The notes under the pieces: model-generated | What the model was told of the DNA's origin: nothing | Database searches by the model: none | The model's input: only the letters and a program-made list of their open reading frames with translations | Assembly: GCA_019911805.1 (NCBI GenBank) | Contig: JAIOJV010000071.1 | Location: forward strand, 1-33,195 | Direction of reading: 5' to 3' | Source: Gammaproteobacteria bacterium | GTDB taxonomy: Bacteria > Pseudomonadota > Gammaproteobacteria > Thiohalobacterales > Thiohalobacteraceae | Length of the DNA: 33,195 nucleotides | Made by a program: the position numbers and the translations under genes | Shown: one piece after another, positions 1-8,550 of the stretch | How positions within the stretch are numbered: position 1 is the stretch's first letter | Layout of the letters: each line of letters begins with the position of its first letter

Positions 1-66
1 GCCGGGGACGGCGTGCGGGTGCCGGTCGCGGCACTCCGTGGCCGCAACAGACCAGCACGACCCTGA
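1..66 (+). CDS. 3' end of an upstream gene, possibly bioC
   Basis: Reading frame 1 is open from the window edge to a TGA at 64-66, giving a 21-residue tail rich in Arg, Pro and Val. A gene ending 41 bp before bioD on the same strand would most often be bioC (malonyl-ACP O-methyltransferase) in gammaproteobacterial biotin loci. The visible tail is too short and unconserved to confirm this. Frames 2 and 3 are also open here, so the frame assignment itself is uncertain. Confidence 0.3.
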   Translation, partial: AGDGVRVPVAALRGRNRPARP

Positions 67-107
67 CGACGGCAAAGGCCGGCGTCGGATCTACGCAAGG
101 GGGCGGG

Positions 108-776
108 GTGCGCGGCTATTTCATCACCGGCACGGATACCGGCATCGGCAAGACGCGCGTCGCCGTCGCTTTGCTGCACGCGCTGCGCCGTCGGGGGTGG
201 CCGGCCCTGGGTTTCAAACCGGTGGCGAGCGGCTGTGACACGACTGCCGCCGGGCCGCGCAACGCCGATGCCCTTGCCCTGCAGGCGGCCAGTGTCCGTG
301 CGCTGTCCTACCCACAGGTCAATCCCTATGCCTTCGCGGCGCCAGTGGCGCCACACCTGGCAGCCGCACAGGCCGGTACGGTCATCGATGTACAGAGGAT
401 CTGTGACGGCATCGCGGCGCTGCGACCCGCCTGGGTCGTGGTGGAGGGCGTGGGCGGTTGGCAGGTGCCGCTCAACGAGCGCGAGACCGTCGCCGATCTC
501 GCCACGGCGCTGGGGTTGCCGGTGATCCTGGTCGTGGGCCTGCGCCTGGGCTGCCTCAATCACGCCCTGCTGACGGCGGCGGCGATCGACACCCACGGGG
601 TCCCACTGGCCGGTTGGGTGGCTAACCAGGTGGACCCGACGTTTGCGGAGGCGGATGCCAATGTCCGCTCGCTGCAGGCACGCCTGAATGCACCGCTGCT
701 GGGGTACCTGCCCTGGGATGCAACGACGCCGCCCGCGGCTTTCGCCGACCATCTCTCTCTGCCGGACACGGTCTGA
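108..776 (+). CDS. bioD: ATP-dependent dethiobiotin synthetase BioD
   Basis: This enzyme closes the ureido ring of 7,8-diaminopelargonate with CO2 and ATP to give dethiobiotin, the penultimate step of biotin synthesis, in the cytosol. The 222-residue product has the usual family length. The N-terminus carries the P-loop GTDTGIGKT (about residues 7-15), followed by GFKPVASGC, which holds the conserved lysine, and EGVGGW near residue 118. The start is a GTG at 108, preceded by the purine-rich AAGGGGGCGG. It is probably the last gene of a biotin operon: a perfect hairpin follows the stop directly, and the next gene is more than 700 bp away. Nothing in it looks truncated or unusual. Confidence 0.95.
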   Translation: MRGYFITGTDTGIGKTRVAVALLHALRRRGWPALGFKPVASGCDTTAAGPRNADALALQAASVRALSYPQVNPYAFAAPVAPHLAAAQAGTVIDVQRICDGIAALRPAWVVVEGVGGWQVPLNERETVADLATALGLPVILVVGLRLGCLNHALLTAAAIDTHGVPLAGWVANQVDPTFAEADANVRSLQARLNAPLLGYLPWDATTPPAAFADHLSLPDTV

Positions 777-796
777 CGCCGCGTCGGCACGCGGCG
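777..796 (+). terminator. Hairpin directly after bioD
   Basis: CGCCGCGT and ACGCGGCG form a perfect 8-bp inverted repeat around a CGGC loop, starting at the base after the bioD stop. No T-tract follows, so it could be a weak or Rho-assisted terminator or a 3'-end stabiliser. The terminator role is inferred from position. Confidence 0.4.
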
Positions 797-1520
797 TGCG
801 TCCGGCGTATGTTGCCGTCGTCCACGACCGGCTTCCGCATTGTTTCCGGATGAGATTCGATAAAATCAGTTAAATCAATTAGATCTATGGGCTGATTGGC
901 TGAAATGCTGGTTTCGCTTGCGCCAGCTGCCAATAGGCCGTATTCAGCGAATCTCCCAAGCAATCACAAATATTATTATGTGCTAATGTTTTGTGTACAT
1001 ATTCTGTAAGGTATTGCTGCAGCACATGTTTAGCGTAACAAATTGACATTTGCTTGCGCCTTAAAGAGGTATCGTCTAGCATTCTTCAGCAATCGAATTC
1101 TCACAATAAGTAACGATGGTTGCGGATCAAAAGGGGCCAGGCGTGACAGCAGCAGAACCGGAGGGGCGGCGCACGCCGCGGTCTTCCAACCAAACGATTC
1201 CCGGTCCCGGGACGGCACCGCGCTGGTGCACCCGGACATGATGATCTCCCTGCCTTACCTCGCTTTCACTCGGACCCTCGGTGGCGCGTGTGCCGTGTCG
1301 CGCGTCCGTGTGGGGGGCACCTGCGCCCCGGGTCTGTCGCACCTGCACAACAGTCTCCGCCCCAGCGCGCCGGCCGGCCGCCGCGGTCCCGTACACCGGA
1401 GACACCAAATTATCCGATCGCCGATTCCATTGTCCGCCGCTTTGTAGTGGTTGCGAGGCGGCCCGACTCGACGAATGTTCAAAAGCAAAAATTGAAATTC
1501 GACAAAGGAGAGAGAAGGGC
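797..1520. other. Long intergenic region with an AT-rich island before coxB
   Basis: No convincing gene lies between bioD and coxB. Bases 841-1140 are about 41% G+C by hand count, far below the flanks, while 1141-1500 returns to high GC. The AT-rich part includes a TTGACA at 1043-1048 without a well-spaced -10 and a 10-bp palindrome TGCTGCAGCA at 1014-1023. It also holds a 65-codon minus-strand open frame (885-1082) with a weak ribosome site and no recognisable family. The region probably contains the promoter and regulatory sites of the coxB operon, with a long leader, but I cannot place a promoter firmly. Confidence 0.5.
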
Positions 1521-2660
1521 ATGTCTGCGAGAACGAAACTGGGAGTGCCCCGGGGCGTGCCCCGGGTGCTGGCGGGGTTCGGCCTCATGTCGGCGGCCGG
1601 ATTGGCGGATGCGGCCTACGATCTGAACCTCCCGCGAGGGGTCACGCCGATCAGTCGCGAGGTCTTCGATCTGCACATGCTGGTCTTGTGGGTGTGCGTT
1701 GCGATCGGCATCGTGGTGTTCAGCGCGATGTTCTACTCCATCATCAGGCACCGCAAGAGCAAGGGTGCGGTCGCCGCCAAATTCCACGAAAGCACCGTCG
1801 TCGAGGTTCTCTGGACCATCGTCCCCTTTCTGATCCTGATCGGCATGGCGATTCCTGCCACCAAGACGCTGATCGCCATGGAGGACACCCGCAACGCCGA
1901 CGTCAGCATCAAGGTGACCGGGTATCAGTGGAAATGGCGCTACGACTACCTGGATGACGGCGTGGGCTTCTTCAGCACCCTGTCGACGCCCAAGGACGAG
2001 ATCTTCAACCGGGCCGAAAAGAATCCCCACTACCTGCTCGAAGTCGACCATCCCATGGTGGTGCCGGTGAACAAGAAGGTGCGTCTGCTCATCACGGCGA
2101 ACGATGTCATCCACTCCTGGTGGGTCCCTGTTTTCGGCATGAAAAAAGATGCGATCCCCGGCTTCGTCAACGAGATGTGGATCAACGTCGATACGCCCGG
2201 GACCTACCGCGGGCAGTGCGCCGAACTGTGCGGCAAGGACCACGGTTTCATGCCCATCGTGGTGGTCGCCAAGGAGCAGCCCGACTACGACCAGTGGCTG
2301 GCCGACCAGCAGCAGGCGTCTGCCGTCGCGGCTGCGGATTCGGACCGTGAATTCTCCAAGGACGAGTTGATGGCGCGCGGTGAGAAGGTCTTTACGGCCA
2401 ATTGCGCGGCCTGTCATCAGGCCAACGGTGAGGGTGTGCCCGGCGCCTTTCCCGCCCTCAAGGGCGGCGTGATCGCCACCGGCCCGGTGCCGGGGCATCT
2501 CGACATCGTGCTGCATGGCAAGAGCGGTACCGCGATGGCGGCCTTCGGCAGCCAGCTCAATGACGCCGATCTTGCCGCCGTGATCACCTACGAGCGCAAT
2601 GCCTGGGGCAACGACACGGGCGATGTCGTCCAGCCGGCCGATGTCAAGGCTGCCCGGTAA
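1521..2660 (+). CDS. coxB: Cytochrome c oxidase subunit II with fused cytochrome c domain
   Basis: Subunit II of an aa3-type oxidase. It accepts electrons from cytochrome c at the CuA centre and passes them to subunit I. The 379-residue product has a signal peptide, then two membrane segments (about residues 48-72 and 92-115), GYQWKW, and a periplasmic cupredoxin domain. CuA ligands are visible as H198, C233, C237, H241 and M244 (motif CAELCGKDHGFM). A C-terminal class I cytochrome c domain follows, with CAACH at 295-299 and a likely axial Met in GTAMAAFG, so this is the caa3-like fused form. The ATG at 1521 has a good ribosome site (AAAGGAGAGAGA). The frame is open upstream to 1281, but that extension is not conserved-looking. 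First gene of the aa3 operon, 24 bp before ctaD. Confidence 0.97.
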   Translation: MSARTKLGVPRGVPRVLAGFGLMSAAGLADAAYDLNLPRGVTPISREVFDLHMLVLWVCVAIGIVVFSAMFYSIIRHRKSKGAVAAKFHESTVVEVLWTIVPFLILIGMAIPATKTLIAMEDTRNADVSIKVTGYQWKWRYDYLDDGVGFFSTLSTPKDEIFNRAEKNPHYLLEVDHPMVVPVNKKVRLLITANDVIHSWWVPVFGMKKDAIPGFVNEMWINVDTPGTYRGQCAELCGKDHGFMPIVVVAKEQPDYDQWLADQQQASAVAAADSDREFSKDELMARGEKVFTANCAACHQANGEGVPGAFPALKGGVIATGPVPGHLDIVLHGKSGTAMAAFGSQLNDADLAAVITYERNAWGNDTGDVVQPADVKAAR

Positions 2661-2684
2661 CGGTTTCCGAGGAGGAGAAAGTCG

Positions 2685-4262
2685 ATGAGTACTGCAGCAG
2701 CTGTACATGATGCACACGGGCACGCGCCGGCCAGAGGCCTGTCCCGCTGGCTGTTCACGACCAACCACAAGGACATCGGCACGCTGTATCTGCTGTTCTC
2801 GCTCCTGATGTTCTTCGTCGGCGGCAGCATGGCGATGGTCATCCGTGCCGAACTGTTCCAGCCGGGTCTGCAGGTGGTCGAACCGATGTTCTTCAATTCC
2901 ATGACCACCATGCACGGGCTGGTCATGATCTTCGGTGCGATCATGCCGGCGTTCGTGGGTCTGGCCAACTGGCTCATCCCGATGATGATCGGTGCGCCGG
3001 ACATGGCGCTCCCGCGTATGAACAACTGGTCGTTCTGGATCCTGCCATTCGCCTTCGCGATCCTGCTGTCGACGTTGTTCATGGCCGGCGGCGGGCCGGC
3101 CGGTGGCTGGACCATGTACCCGCCGCTGATGCTGCAGACCGGAAATGCCTTCCCGTTCGTGATCTTTGCCATTCATTTGATGGGCATCTCGTCGGTCATG
3201 GGGGCGATCAATATCGTCGTCACCATCCTCAATATGCGTGCACCCGGCATGACGCTGATGAAGATGCCGATGTTCGTGTGGAGCTGGCTGATCACGGCCT
3301 ATCTGCTGATTGCGGTGATGCCGGTGCTGGCGGGCGCGGTGACCATGCTGCTCACGGACAAGTTCTTCGGGACCAGCTTCTTCGCGGCCGGGGGGGGTGG
3401 CGACCCGGTGATGTATCAGCACATCTTCTGGTTTTTCGGGCACCCCGAGGTTTACATCATGATCCTGCCGGCTTTCGGCATCGTGTCGCAGATCATCCCG
3501 ACCTTCGCACGCAAGCCACTGTTCGGCTACAGCTCGATGGTATACGCGATCGCCTCCATCGCCTTCCTGTCGTTTCTCGTCTGGGCGCACCACATGTTCA
3601 CGGTCGGCATGCCGCTGGCCGGTGAGCTGTTCTTCATGTACGCCACCATGCTGATTGCGGTGCCGACCGGTGTGAAGGTGTTCAACTGGGTGTCGACCAT
3701 GTGGAGGGGATCGATGACCTTTGAAACCCCGATGCTGTTCGCGCTCGCCTTCGTGGTCTTGTTCACCATCGGTGGGTTCTCCGGGGTGATGCTGGCCCTC
3801 GTCCCTGCGGACTTCCAATATCAGGACACCTATTTCGTCGTGGCACATTTCCATTATGTGCTGGTCACCGGCGCCTTGTTCGCGATCATGGCGGCGGCTT
3901 ACTACTGGTTGCCGAAGTGGACGGGGCACAGGTACAACGAGACGCTCGGCAAGTGGCACTTCTGGATGTCGGCCATCTTCGTGAACGTGCTGTTCTTCCC
4001 GCAGCATTTCCTGGGGCTGGCCGGCATGCCGCGTCGCATCCCGGACTATTCCATCCAGTTCGCGGAGTTCAATATGCTCTCCTCGCTGGGCGGCTTCGCC
4101 TTCGGCCTCACGCAGCTTCTGTTCGTCTATATCGTCATTCAGACGATCCGTGGCGGGGTGAAGGCGACCGATCAGGTATGGGAGGGTGCGGAAGGGTTGG
4201 AGTGGACGTTGTCGTCTCCACCGCCCTACCACAGTTTCACGACGGCGCCGGACGTCAAATGA
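2685..4262 (+). CDS. ctaD: Cytochrome c oxidase subunit I (aa3 type)
   Basis: Catalytic subunit of the A-type haem-copper oxidase in the inner membrane. It reduces O2 to water at the haem a3-CuB site and pumps protons. The 525-residue protein has the expected twelve hydrophobic helices. It opens its core with TNHKDIGTLY. CuB ligands are H253 (in GHPEVY, with the cross-linking tyrosine Y257), H302 and H303, and the haem ligands H388 and H390 lie in AHFHYV. The glutamate of GHPEVY and the NWLIPMMIGAPDM segment, which carries the D-channel Asp and Asn, are present, which marks an A1-type pump. The ATG at 2685 is preceded by GAGGAGGAG. Operon neighbours are coxB and the assembly genes. Confidence 0.98.
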   Translation: MSTAAAVHDAHGHAPARGLSRWLFTTNHKDIGTLYLLFSLLMFFVGGSMAMVIRAELFQPGLQVVEPMFFNSMTTMHGLVMIFGAIMPAFVGLANWLIPMMIGAPDMALPRMNNWSFWILPFAFAILLSTLFMAGGGPAGGWTMYPPLMLQTGNAFPFVIFAIHLMGISSVMGAINIVVTILNMRAPGMTLMKMPMFVWSWLITAYLLIAVMPVLAGAVTMLLTDKFFGTSFFAAGGGGDPVMYQHIFWFFGHPEVYIMILPAFGIVSQIIPTFARKPLFGYSSMVYAIASIAFLSFLVWAHHMFTVGMPLAGELFFMYATMLIAVPTGVKVFNWVSTMWRGSMTFETPMLFALAFVVLFTIGGFSGVMLALVPADFQYQDTYFVVAHFHYVLVTGALFAIMAAAYYWLPKWTGHRYNETLGKWHFWMSAIFVNVLFFPQHFLGLAGMPRRIPDYSIQFAEFNMLSSLGGFAFGLTQLLFVYIVIQTIRGGVKATDQVWEGAEGLEWTLSSPPPYHSFTTAPDVK

Positions 4263-4302
4263 ACGTGACATGATCGCCGCAAGCGAAAGCGAGGGTATGG
4301 CG

Positions 4303-4419
4303 ATGGATCAGGATCCCAAATTGCGTCGGGCCAATGTGCGTCTGGCCCTGATTCTGGCAGCAGTCGCGCTGGCGATTCTGGGGTTGTTCATCTGGACGAC
4401 CGCCGGGGGGTTCCGGTGA
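4303..4419 (+). CDS. Small cytochrome oxidase assembly-type membrane protein
   Basis: A 38-residue single-span protein: a charged start MDQDPKLRRANVR, then a hydrophobic helix and a short tail WTTAGGFR. Short one-helix proteins at exactly this place, between ctaD and ctaG, are annotated in many beta- and gammaproteobacteria as cytochrome oxidase small assembly protein. Their role is presumed to be in copper delivery or oxidase maturation with CtaG. I chose the ATG at 4303 because GAGGG lies 7 bases upstream; in-frame ATGs at 4297 and 4270 are alternatives. The stop overlaps the ctaG start in a GTGA, so the two are probably translationally coupled. The identification rests mainly on position and topology. 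Confidence 0.75.
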   Translation: MDQDPKLRRANVRLALILAAVALAILGLFIWTTAGGFR

Positions 4420-5006
4420 GTTCCGGGGGCGGCGTCCGCAGGACCACGTGGCGGCTGCTGTTGGTGACGCTGGGGATGTTCGGCTTCGGTTTCGCGATGG
4501 TGCCATTCTATGACGTCTTCTGCGACATCACCGGCCTGAATGGCAAAACCGCCGCAACGGCCGCGCAGGCGCGGGATTACACGATCGACACCGATCGCAC
4601 CGTGACGGTGGAGTTCATCGCCAACCTCAATGAGAACCTTCCCTGGGACTTCCGCCCGGAGGTGGCCCATATGGAGGTGCATCCGGGCAAGGCCTATACC
4701 ACTCGCTTCTACGCCCGCAACCGCACCGCCGGCACCATGCTCGGCCATGCCGTGCCCAGCGTCACCCCCGGGCTCGCGGCCCGTCACTTCCAGAAGACCG
4801 AGTGCTTCTGCTTCACGGAACAACGCTTCGACGGCGGGGAGGGGCGCTGGATGCCGGTACGCTTTGTGCTCGATCCGGAACTGCCCGAGAAGTACGCGGT
4901 GGTGACCCTGTCCTACACCTTCTTCGATTCGGGCGCGGCGACGCCCGCACAGGCCCGGTTCGAGCGCCTGGGTACCGACAGTGGGGCCGACAGTGGGGCG
5001 CCTTAG
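4416..5006 (+). CDS. ctaG: Cytochrome c oxidase assembly protein CtaG (Cox11 family)
   Basis: Cox11/CtaG is a membrane-anchored periplasmic copper chaperone that delivers copper to the CuB site of subunit I. The 196-residue protein has one N-terminal membrane helix (about residues 10-30), then PFYDVFCDITGLNGK, a hallmark of the family. It also has the copper-binding CFCF motif in KTECFCFTEQ near residue 131, followed by MPVRFVLDPELP. The start is the GTG at 4416, which overlaps the previous stop. Length and motifs are normal. It lies between the small assembly protein and ctaE, as in other proteobacterial aa3 operons. Confidence 0.96.
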   Translation: MSSGGGVRRTTWRLLLVTLGMFGFGFAMVPFYDVFCDITGLNGKTAATAAQARDYTIDTDRTVTVEFIANLNENLPWDFRPEVAHMEVHPGKAYTTRFYARNRTAGTMLGHAVPSVTPGLAARHFQKTECFCFTEQRFDGGEGRWMPVRFVLDPELPEKYAVVTLSYTFFDSGAATPAQARFERLGTDSGADSGAP

Positions 5007-5056
5007 TACGGATTGGAATACGGCACTGGAAAAACAACCAACGAGAGGACCGAGGC

Positions 5057-5920
5057 ATGAGTGAAGCGCATGGTGGCTATTATGTCCCCCACAGCAGTCA
5101 TTGGCCGCTGGTGGGTTCAGTGGGCCTGACGACCATGGTGGTGGGTTTCGCGTCCTATCTCAATGGTGCCGGGTTTGGCATGACCATGCTGCTGGCGGGC
5201 GTGGCGATCCTCGTGTTCATGCTGTTCGGCTGGTTCGGCACGGTCATCCGCGAAGGCGAGGCAAACCTGTACGACGACCAGGTCGACAAATCATTCCGCT
5301 GGGGTATGAGTTGGTTCATCTTCTCGGAGGTGATGTTCTTCGCGGCCTTCTTCGGCGCACTGTTCTATGCGCGCACGTACTCGGTACCGTGGCTGGGTGG
5401 CGGCGATCCGGGTACCCATGAACTGCTCTGGCAGGGTTATGAGGCGACCTGGCCGACCAACGGCCCGGCCAAGGCCGGCGGCGATTTCAGCGTGCTCGAT
5501 CCCTGGAAGATCCCGGCGCTGAACACGCTGTTGCTGCTGTCTTCGGGGGTGACCATTACCATCGCACACTGGGCGCTGAAGAAGGGCAGTCGCGGCCCGC
5601 TGGTGCTGTGGATGCTGGCGACGATCGCGCTGGGCGCGACCTTCCTCGGCTTCCAGGTCTACGAGTACGGTCAGGCCTACAGCGAGCACCACAACCTGAC
5701 GCTGCACTCCGGTATCTACGGCTCGACATTCTTCATGCTGACCGGTTTCCACGGTTTCCACGTGACGGTCGGTGCAATCATGCTGACGGTCATCATGCTG
5801 CGCTGTGTGAAGGGACACTTCACGCCCCAGCAGCACTTCGGCTTCGAGGCCGTGGCCTGGTACTGGCACTTCGTGGACGTGGTCTGGCTGGGGCTGTTTA
5901 TCTTCGTGTATCTGCTTTGA
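5057..5920 (+). CDS. ctaE: Cytochrome c oxidase subunit III
   Basis: Subunit III of the aa3 oxidase, an inner-membrane protein that stabilises the catalytic core and supports proton uptake. The 287-residue product starts MSEAHGGYYVPHSSHWPLVGS and has about seven hydrophobic helices. Conserved stretches include MSWFIFSEVMFFAAFFGALFY, HHNLTLHSGIYGSTFF and the C-terminal WYWHFVDVVWLGLF. The ATG at 5057 has AGAGGACCGAGG upstream. The frame is open further upstream, but that part overlaps ctaG and looks non-coding. It ends 16 bp before a convergent minus-strand gene. Confidence 0.97.
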   Translation: MSEAHGGYYVPHSSHWPLVGSVGLTTMVVGFASYLNGAGFGMTMLLAGVAILVFMLFGWFGTVIREGEANLYDDQVDKSFRWGMSWFIFSEVMFFAAFFGALFYARTYSVPWLGGGDPGTHELLWQGYEATWPTNGPAKAGGDFSVLDPWKIPALNTLLLLSSGVTITIAHWALKKGSRGPLVLWMLATIALGATFLGFQVYEYGQAYSEHHNLTLHSGIYGSTFFMLTGFHGFHVTVGAIMLTVIMLRCVKGHFTPQQHFGFEAVAWYWHFVDVVWLGLFIFVYLL

Positions 5921-5936
5921 TGCGGGCGCGGGCGTG

Positions 5937-6149
5937 TCAGGGTCCGCCGACACCATGCGGTTGGATGGCACCGGTGTAGATGCCGAGCATCAGCATCAGA
6001 AACAGGAATACGGAGAGGCCGATGCGCCAGGTCAGCGCCTTGACGGTGCGGGTGCTCCGGCCATTGTCCTTGATCAGAAAGATCAGGCCGCTGGCCAGAC
6101 TGCCGAGGATGGCGATGAGTATCAGGACGATGAATATCTTCAGCAGCAT
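5937..6149 (-). CDS. DUF2909 twin-transmembrane protein
   Basis: A 70-residue protein with two hydrophobic helices (about residues 3-26 and 41-62) joined by a basic linker KDNGRSTRTVKALTWRIG. It matches the DUF2909 small membrane family, which commonly sits, on the opposite strand, between ctaE and surf1 in gammaproteobacteria. The function is unknown; a role in haem-copper oxidase assembly is suggested by position only. The frame is open far upstream, but the ATG at 6149 fits the family length. It is convergent with ctaE (16 bp apart) and divergent from surf1, so it splits the aa3 operon. Confidence 0.85.
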   Translation of the reverse strand: MLLKIFIVLILIAILGSLASGLIFLIKDNGRSTRTVKALTWRIGLSVFLFLMLMLGIYTGAIQPHGVGGP

Positions 6150-6194
6150 GCGGGTGTCCGCGGCTGAGAGCAGGGTTCGAGTATAGCGGAGCAG

Positions 6195-6977
6195 ATGGAG
6201 GTCGGCGAGGTGGTGGTGCGCATGGGAGGTGTCGTGTTCCGTCCCGGCCTGTGGCCCACTGTCGTGACGCTGGTGCTCCTGGCCCTGCTGGTGACGCTGG
6301 GCTTCTGGCAACTGAGCCGGGCCGAACAGAAGCGGGAACTGCTCGCAGCCTATGGCGATCTGCCGCTGGATGCGCCGGTACGGCTGAACGAGGATTTCCG
6401 GCTTGGGCCGGACTGGCGCTTCCGGCGCGCGCAGGTGCGGGGCCGCTTCGACGCTGAGCACCAGTTCCTGCTCGACAACCGCATCCACCAGGGCCGGGTC
6501 GGGTATTTCGTGCTGACACCGCTGCGCCTGGCGCAGTCCGACCACGCCATCCTGGTCAACCGCGGCTGGGTACCGCAGGGTGCCACGCGTGAGGATCTGC
6601 CGGCGCTGCCATTGCCAGACGCTGCTGCGCCGGTGACGCTCGCGGGGCTGATCGATTTTCCGCCCGAACACGTATTCATGCTGGGCGAAGGCGAGGGTCG
6701 CGACCCGGGTTGGCCAAAGGTACTGCAGCGGGTGCGCCTGCCGGTACAGGCCGAACAGTTGGGTGTGCCGCTGCTGCCGGCGCTGCTGCTGCTCGATCCG
6801 GCGGATCCGGCCGGCTTCGTACGCGACTGGCATCCGGTGGTCTTCGGGCCGGAGCGGCATGTCGGCTATGCGGTGCAGTGGTTCGCGCTGGCCCTGGTGC
6901 TGGCGATGCTGTATCTGTGGGTCAACATCGAACGCCCGGACGGCGCGGGCGAACAGCAGGGGCGGGACTCGGAATGA
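6195..6977 (+). CDS. SURF1 family oxidase assembly protein
   Basis: SURF1/Shy1 proteins help insert haem a into subunit I of aa3 oxidases. The 260-residue product has an N-terminal helix beginning FRPGLWPTVV, then GFWQLSRAEQK, a periplasmic domain with the characteristic LDNRIHQGRVGYFVLTPL and ILVNRGWVP, and a second helix near the C-terminus ending YAVQWFALALVLAMLYL. That is the standard two-helix SURF1 architecture. The start is uncertain: ATGs at 6195 and 6222 both have poor ribosome sites, and the family normally begins just before FRPG. The stop overlaps the next start (ATGA). Because a minus-strand gene separates it from ctaE, it may have its own promoter. Confidence 0.93.
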   Translation: MEVGEVVVRMGGVVFRPGLWPTVVTLVLLALLVTLGFWQLSRAEQKRELLAAYGDLPLDAPVRLNEDFRLGPDWRFRRAQVRGRFDAEHQFLLDNRIHQGRVGYFVLTPLRLAQSDHAILVNRGWVPQGATREDLPALPLPDAAAPVTLAGLIDFPPEHVFMLGEGEGRDPGWPKVLQRVRLPVQAEQLGVPLLPALLLLDPADPAGFVRDWHPVVFGPERHVGYAVQWFALALVLAMLYLWVNIERPDGAGEQQGRDSE

Positions 6978-7579
6978 ACGGCGGAGCGATGGAGATGGAA
7001 GCCGTGAGCGCAGTGCGAATTCGCAGATCGCGGTTGATGCTGATCGGGGTGTTTGCGGTATTCGCCCTGCCGGTGGTGTTGGCCTGGGTGATGAATTTCG
7101 TCACGGACTGGGTGCCCGGGGCGACCACCAATCACGGGCGCCTGATCGAGCCGGTCATCCCCGTGCACCTGGCCGGCTGGCGCGATCCGGAGGGCAGGTC
7201 CGTGGGCCCGCAGTGGCTCGGCGGCAAATGGACGCTGACCTATCGCATTGCGGGTGAATGCACCGACGACTGCTATCAGACGCTCTATGTGCTGCGCCAG
7301 GTGCGGCTTGCGCAGGGCAAGAACATCGATCGCGTGCAGCGACTGCTGATCCTGGATGCTGCATCACCGGCCTGGGTCGCGGAGGTGCGGCGACACTACC
7401 CGGGATTGGCGGTGGTACAGCCGGAATCGGCCGGTACCGGCAGTGAAATCCCGGTGCCGGGGAGGGTCTATCTGATCGACCCCCTGGGTAATCTGATGTT
7501 GGAGTACGGCGCCGATGCCACTGCACGCGGCATGGTGAAGGATCTGGAGCGGCTGCTGCGTATCTCCACTGTCGGGTGA
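6974..7579 (+). CDS. SCO-like / thioredoxin-fold membrane protein of the cox operon
   Basis: A 201-residue protein with one N-terminal membrane helix (about residues 21-40) and a periplasmic domain. GKWTLTYRIAGECTDDCYQT carries a CxxxC pair at C96 and C100, placed like the copper-binding cysteines of SCO1/SenC. VYLIDPLGNLMLEYG near the C-terminus matches the SCO-type thioredoxin fold. The conserved SCO histidine expected before YLID is not seen (the sequence there is VPGRVYLIDP), so it is not a full SCO copper site. It may be a thiol-disulfide reductant or copper handler for the CuA site. The start overlaps the surf1 stop (ATGA), which implies coupling. The SCO relation is inferred from motif spacing. 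Confidence 0.8.
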   Translation: MNGGAMEMEAVSAVRIRRSRLMLIGVFAVFALPVVLAWVMNFVTDWVPGATTNHGRLIEPVIPVHLAGWRDPEGRSVGPQWLGGKWTLTYRIAGECTDDCYQTLYVLRQVRLAQGKNIDRVQRLLILDAASPAWVAEVRRHYPGLAVVQPESAGTGSEIPVPGRVYLIDPLGNLMLEYGADATARGMVKDLERLLRISTVG

Positions 7580-7632
7580 TCGCGCTGCGCTGACGTGGTG
7601 GGTGGAATGACGACCGGACGGGGGGCAATGGG

Positions 7633-8550
7633 ATGACGGAACATATCAATGCGGCGGCGCCGATGCAGGGCCATGGTCTGGCCTGGCGCGACTATGTCGT
7701 CCTGTGCAAGCTCAAGATCGTTGCACTCATCGTCTTCACGGCGGTGGTCGGCATGTTCATGGCGACGCCCGGCATGGTGCCGTTGCAGCCGCTGATCTTC
7801 GGCACCCTGGGTATCGGGTTGGCGGCGGCATCTGCCGCAGCGATCAACCACCTGGTCGATCACCGTATCGATGCACGCATGGCCCGCACCCGTAACCGGC
7901 CCTTGCCGACCGGGCACGTGAATCCCCGCGACTGTCTGCAGGTCGCCTTGTCGCTGGGCGCGCTCGGCCTGTTCCTGCTGGTCGCCTTCGTGAACGTGCT
8001 GACCGCCGTGCTGACCTTCCTGTCGTTGATCGGTTATGCGGTGATCTACACCATGTACCTGAAGCGTGCCACGCCGCAGAACATCGTCATCGGCGGCGCC
8101 GCCGGTGCGGCGCCACCGGTGCTGGGCTGGGTCGCGGTCACCGGCCAGGTCGATCCCCACGCCCTGCTGCTGTTCCTGATCATCTTCGTCTGGACGCCAC
8201 CGCACTTCTGGGCGCTGGCGATCCATCGCCGCAGCGAATATGCGGCCGTCGACATCCCCATGCTGCCGGTGACGCACGGTGTCGACTTCACCCGCCTGCA
8301 GGTCCTGCTCTACACCATCCTGCTGGTGCCGGTCAGCGTCATGCCCTATGCCACCCACATGAGCGGACTCTTCTACCTGGGCGGCGCGTTGGTGCTTGGT
8401 GCCGGTTTCCTGCGGCACGCGCTGCGGCTGATGCGCAGCGATGCGGCGGCCATGCCGACCTTCGGCTATTCCATCCTCTACCTCATGGGCATTTTCGCCC
8501 TGCTGCTCGTCGACCACCACATGGGCTGGATCACCGACCTGCTCCTGTGA
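7633..8550 (+). CDS. ctaB: Protohaem IX farnesyltransferase (haem O synthase)
   Basis: This integral membrane prenyltransferase of the UbiA superfamily attaches farnesyl diphosphate to haem B to make haem O, the precursor of haem A. The 305-residue protein has about nine hydrophobic helices. The substrate/Mg2+ motif [20 protein letters not shown] lies near residue 74, and the second conserved stretch [13 protein letters not shown] near residue 191. The ATG at 7633 follows a G-rich GACGGGGGGCAATGG. It is the last gene of the aa3 cluster. Haem A synthase (ctaA), often found just before ctaB, is not present here, so haem A must depend on a gene elsewhere. Confidence 0.97.
   Translation: MTEHINAAAPMQGHGLAWRDYVVLCKLKIVALIVFTAVVGMFMATPGMVPLQPLIFGTLGIGLAAASAAAINHLVDHRIDARMARTRNRPLPTGHVNPRDCLQVALSLGALGLFLLVAFVNVLTAVLTFLSLIGYAVIYTMYLKRATPQNIVIGGAAGAAPPVLGWVAVTGQVDPHALLLFLIIFVWTPPHFWALAIHRRSEYAAVDIPMLPVTHGVDFTRLQVLLYTILLVPVSVMPYATHMSGLFYLGGALVLGAGFLRHALRLMRSDAAAMPTFGYSILYLMGIFALLLVDHHMGWITDLLL

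Noticed and set aside
1281-1520. N-terminal extension of coxB
   Set aside because: The extra residues are unlike any subunit II leader, and a good ribosome site and signal peptide start at 1521.
1479-4271. 930-codon open frame on the minus strand across coxB and ctaD
   Set aside because: It is antisense to two clear oxidase genes, and its product is a low-complexity His/Arg/Asp-rich chain typical of reverse reading of GC-rich codons.
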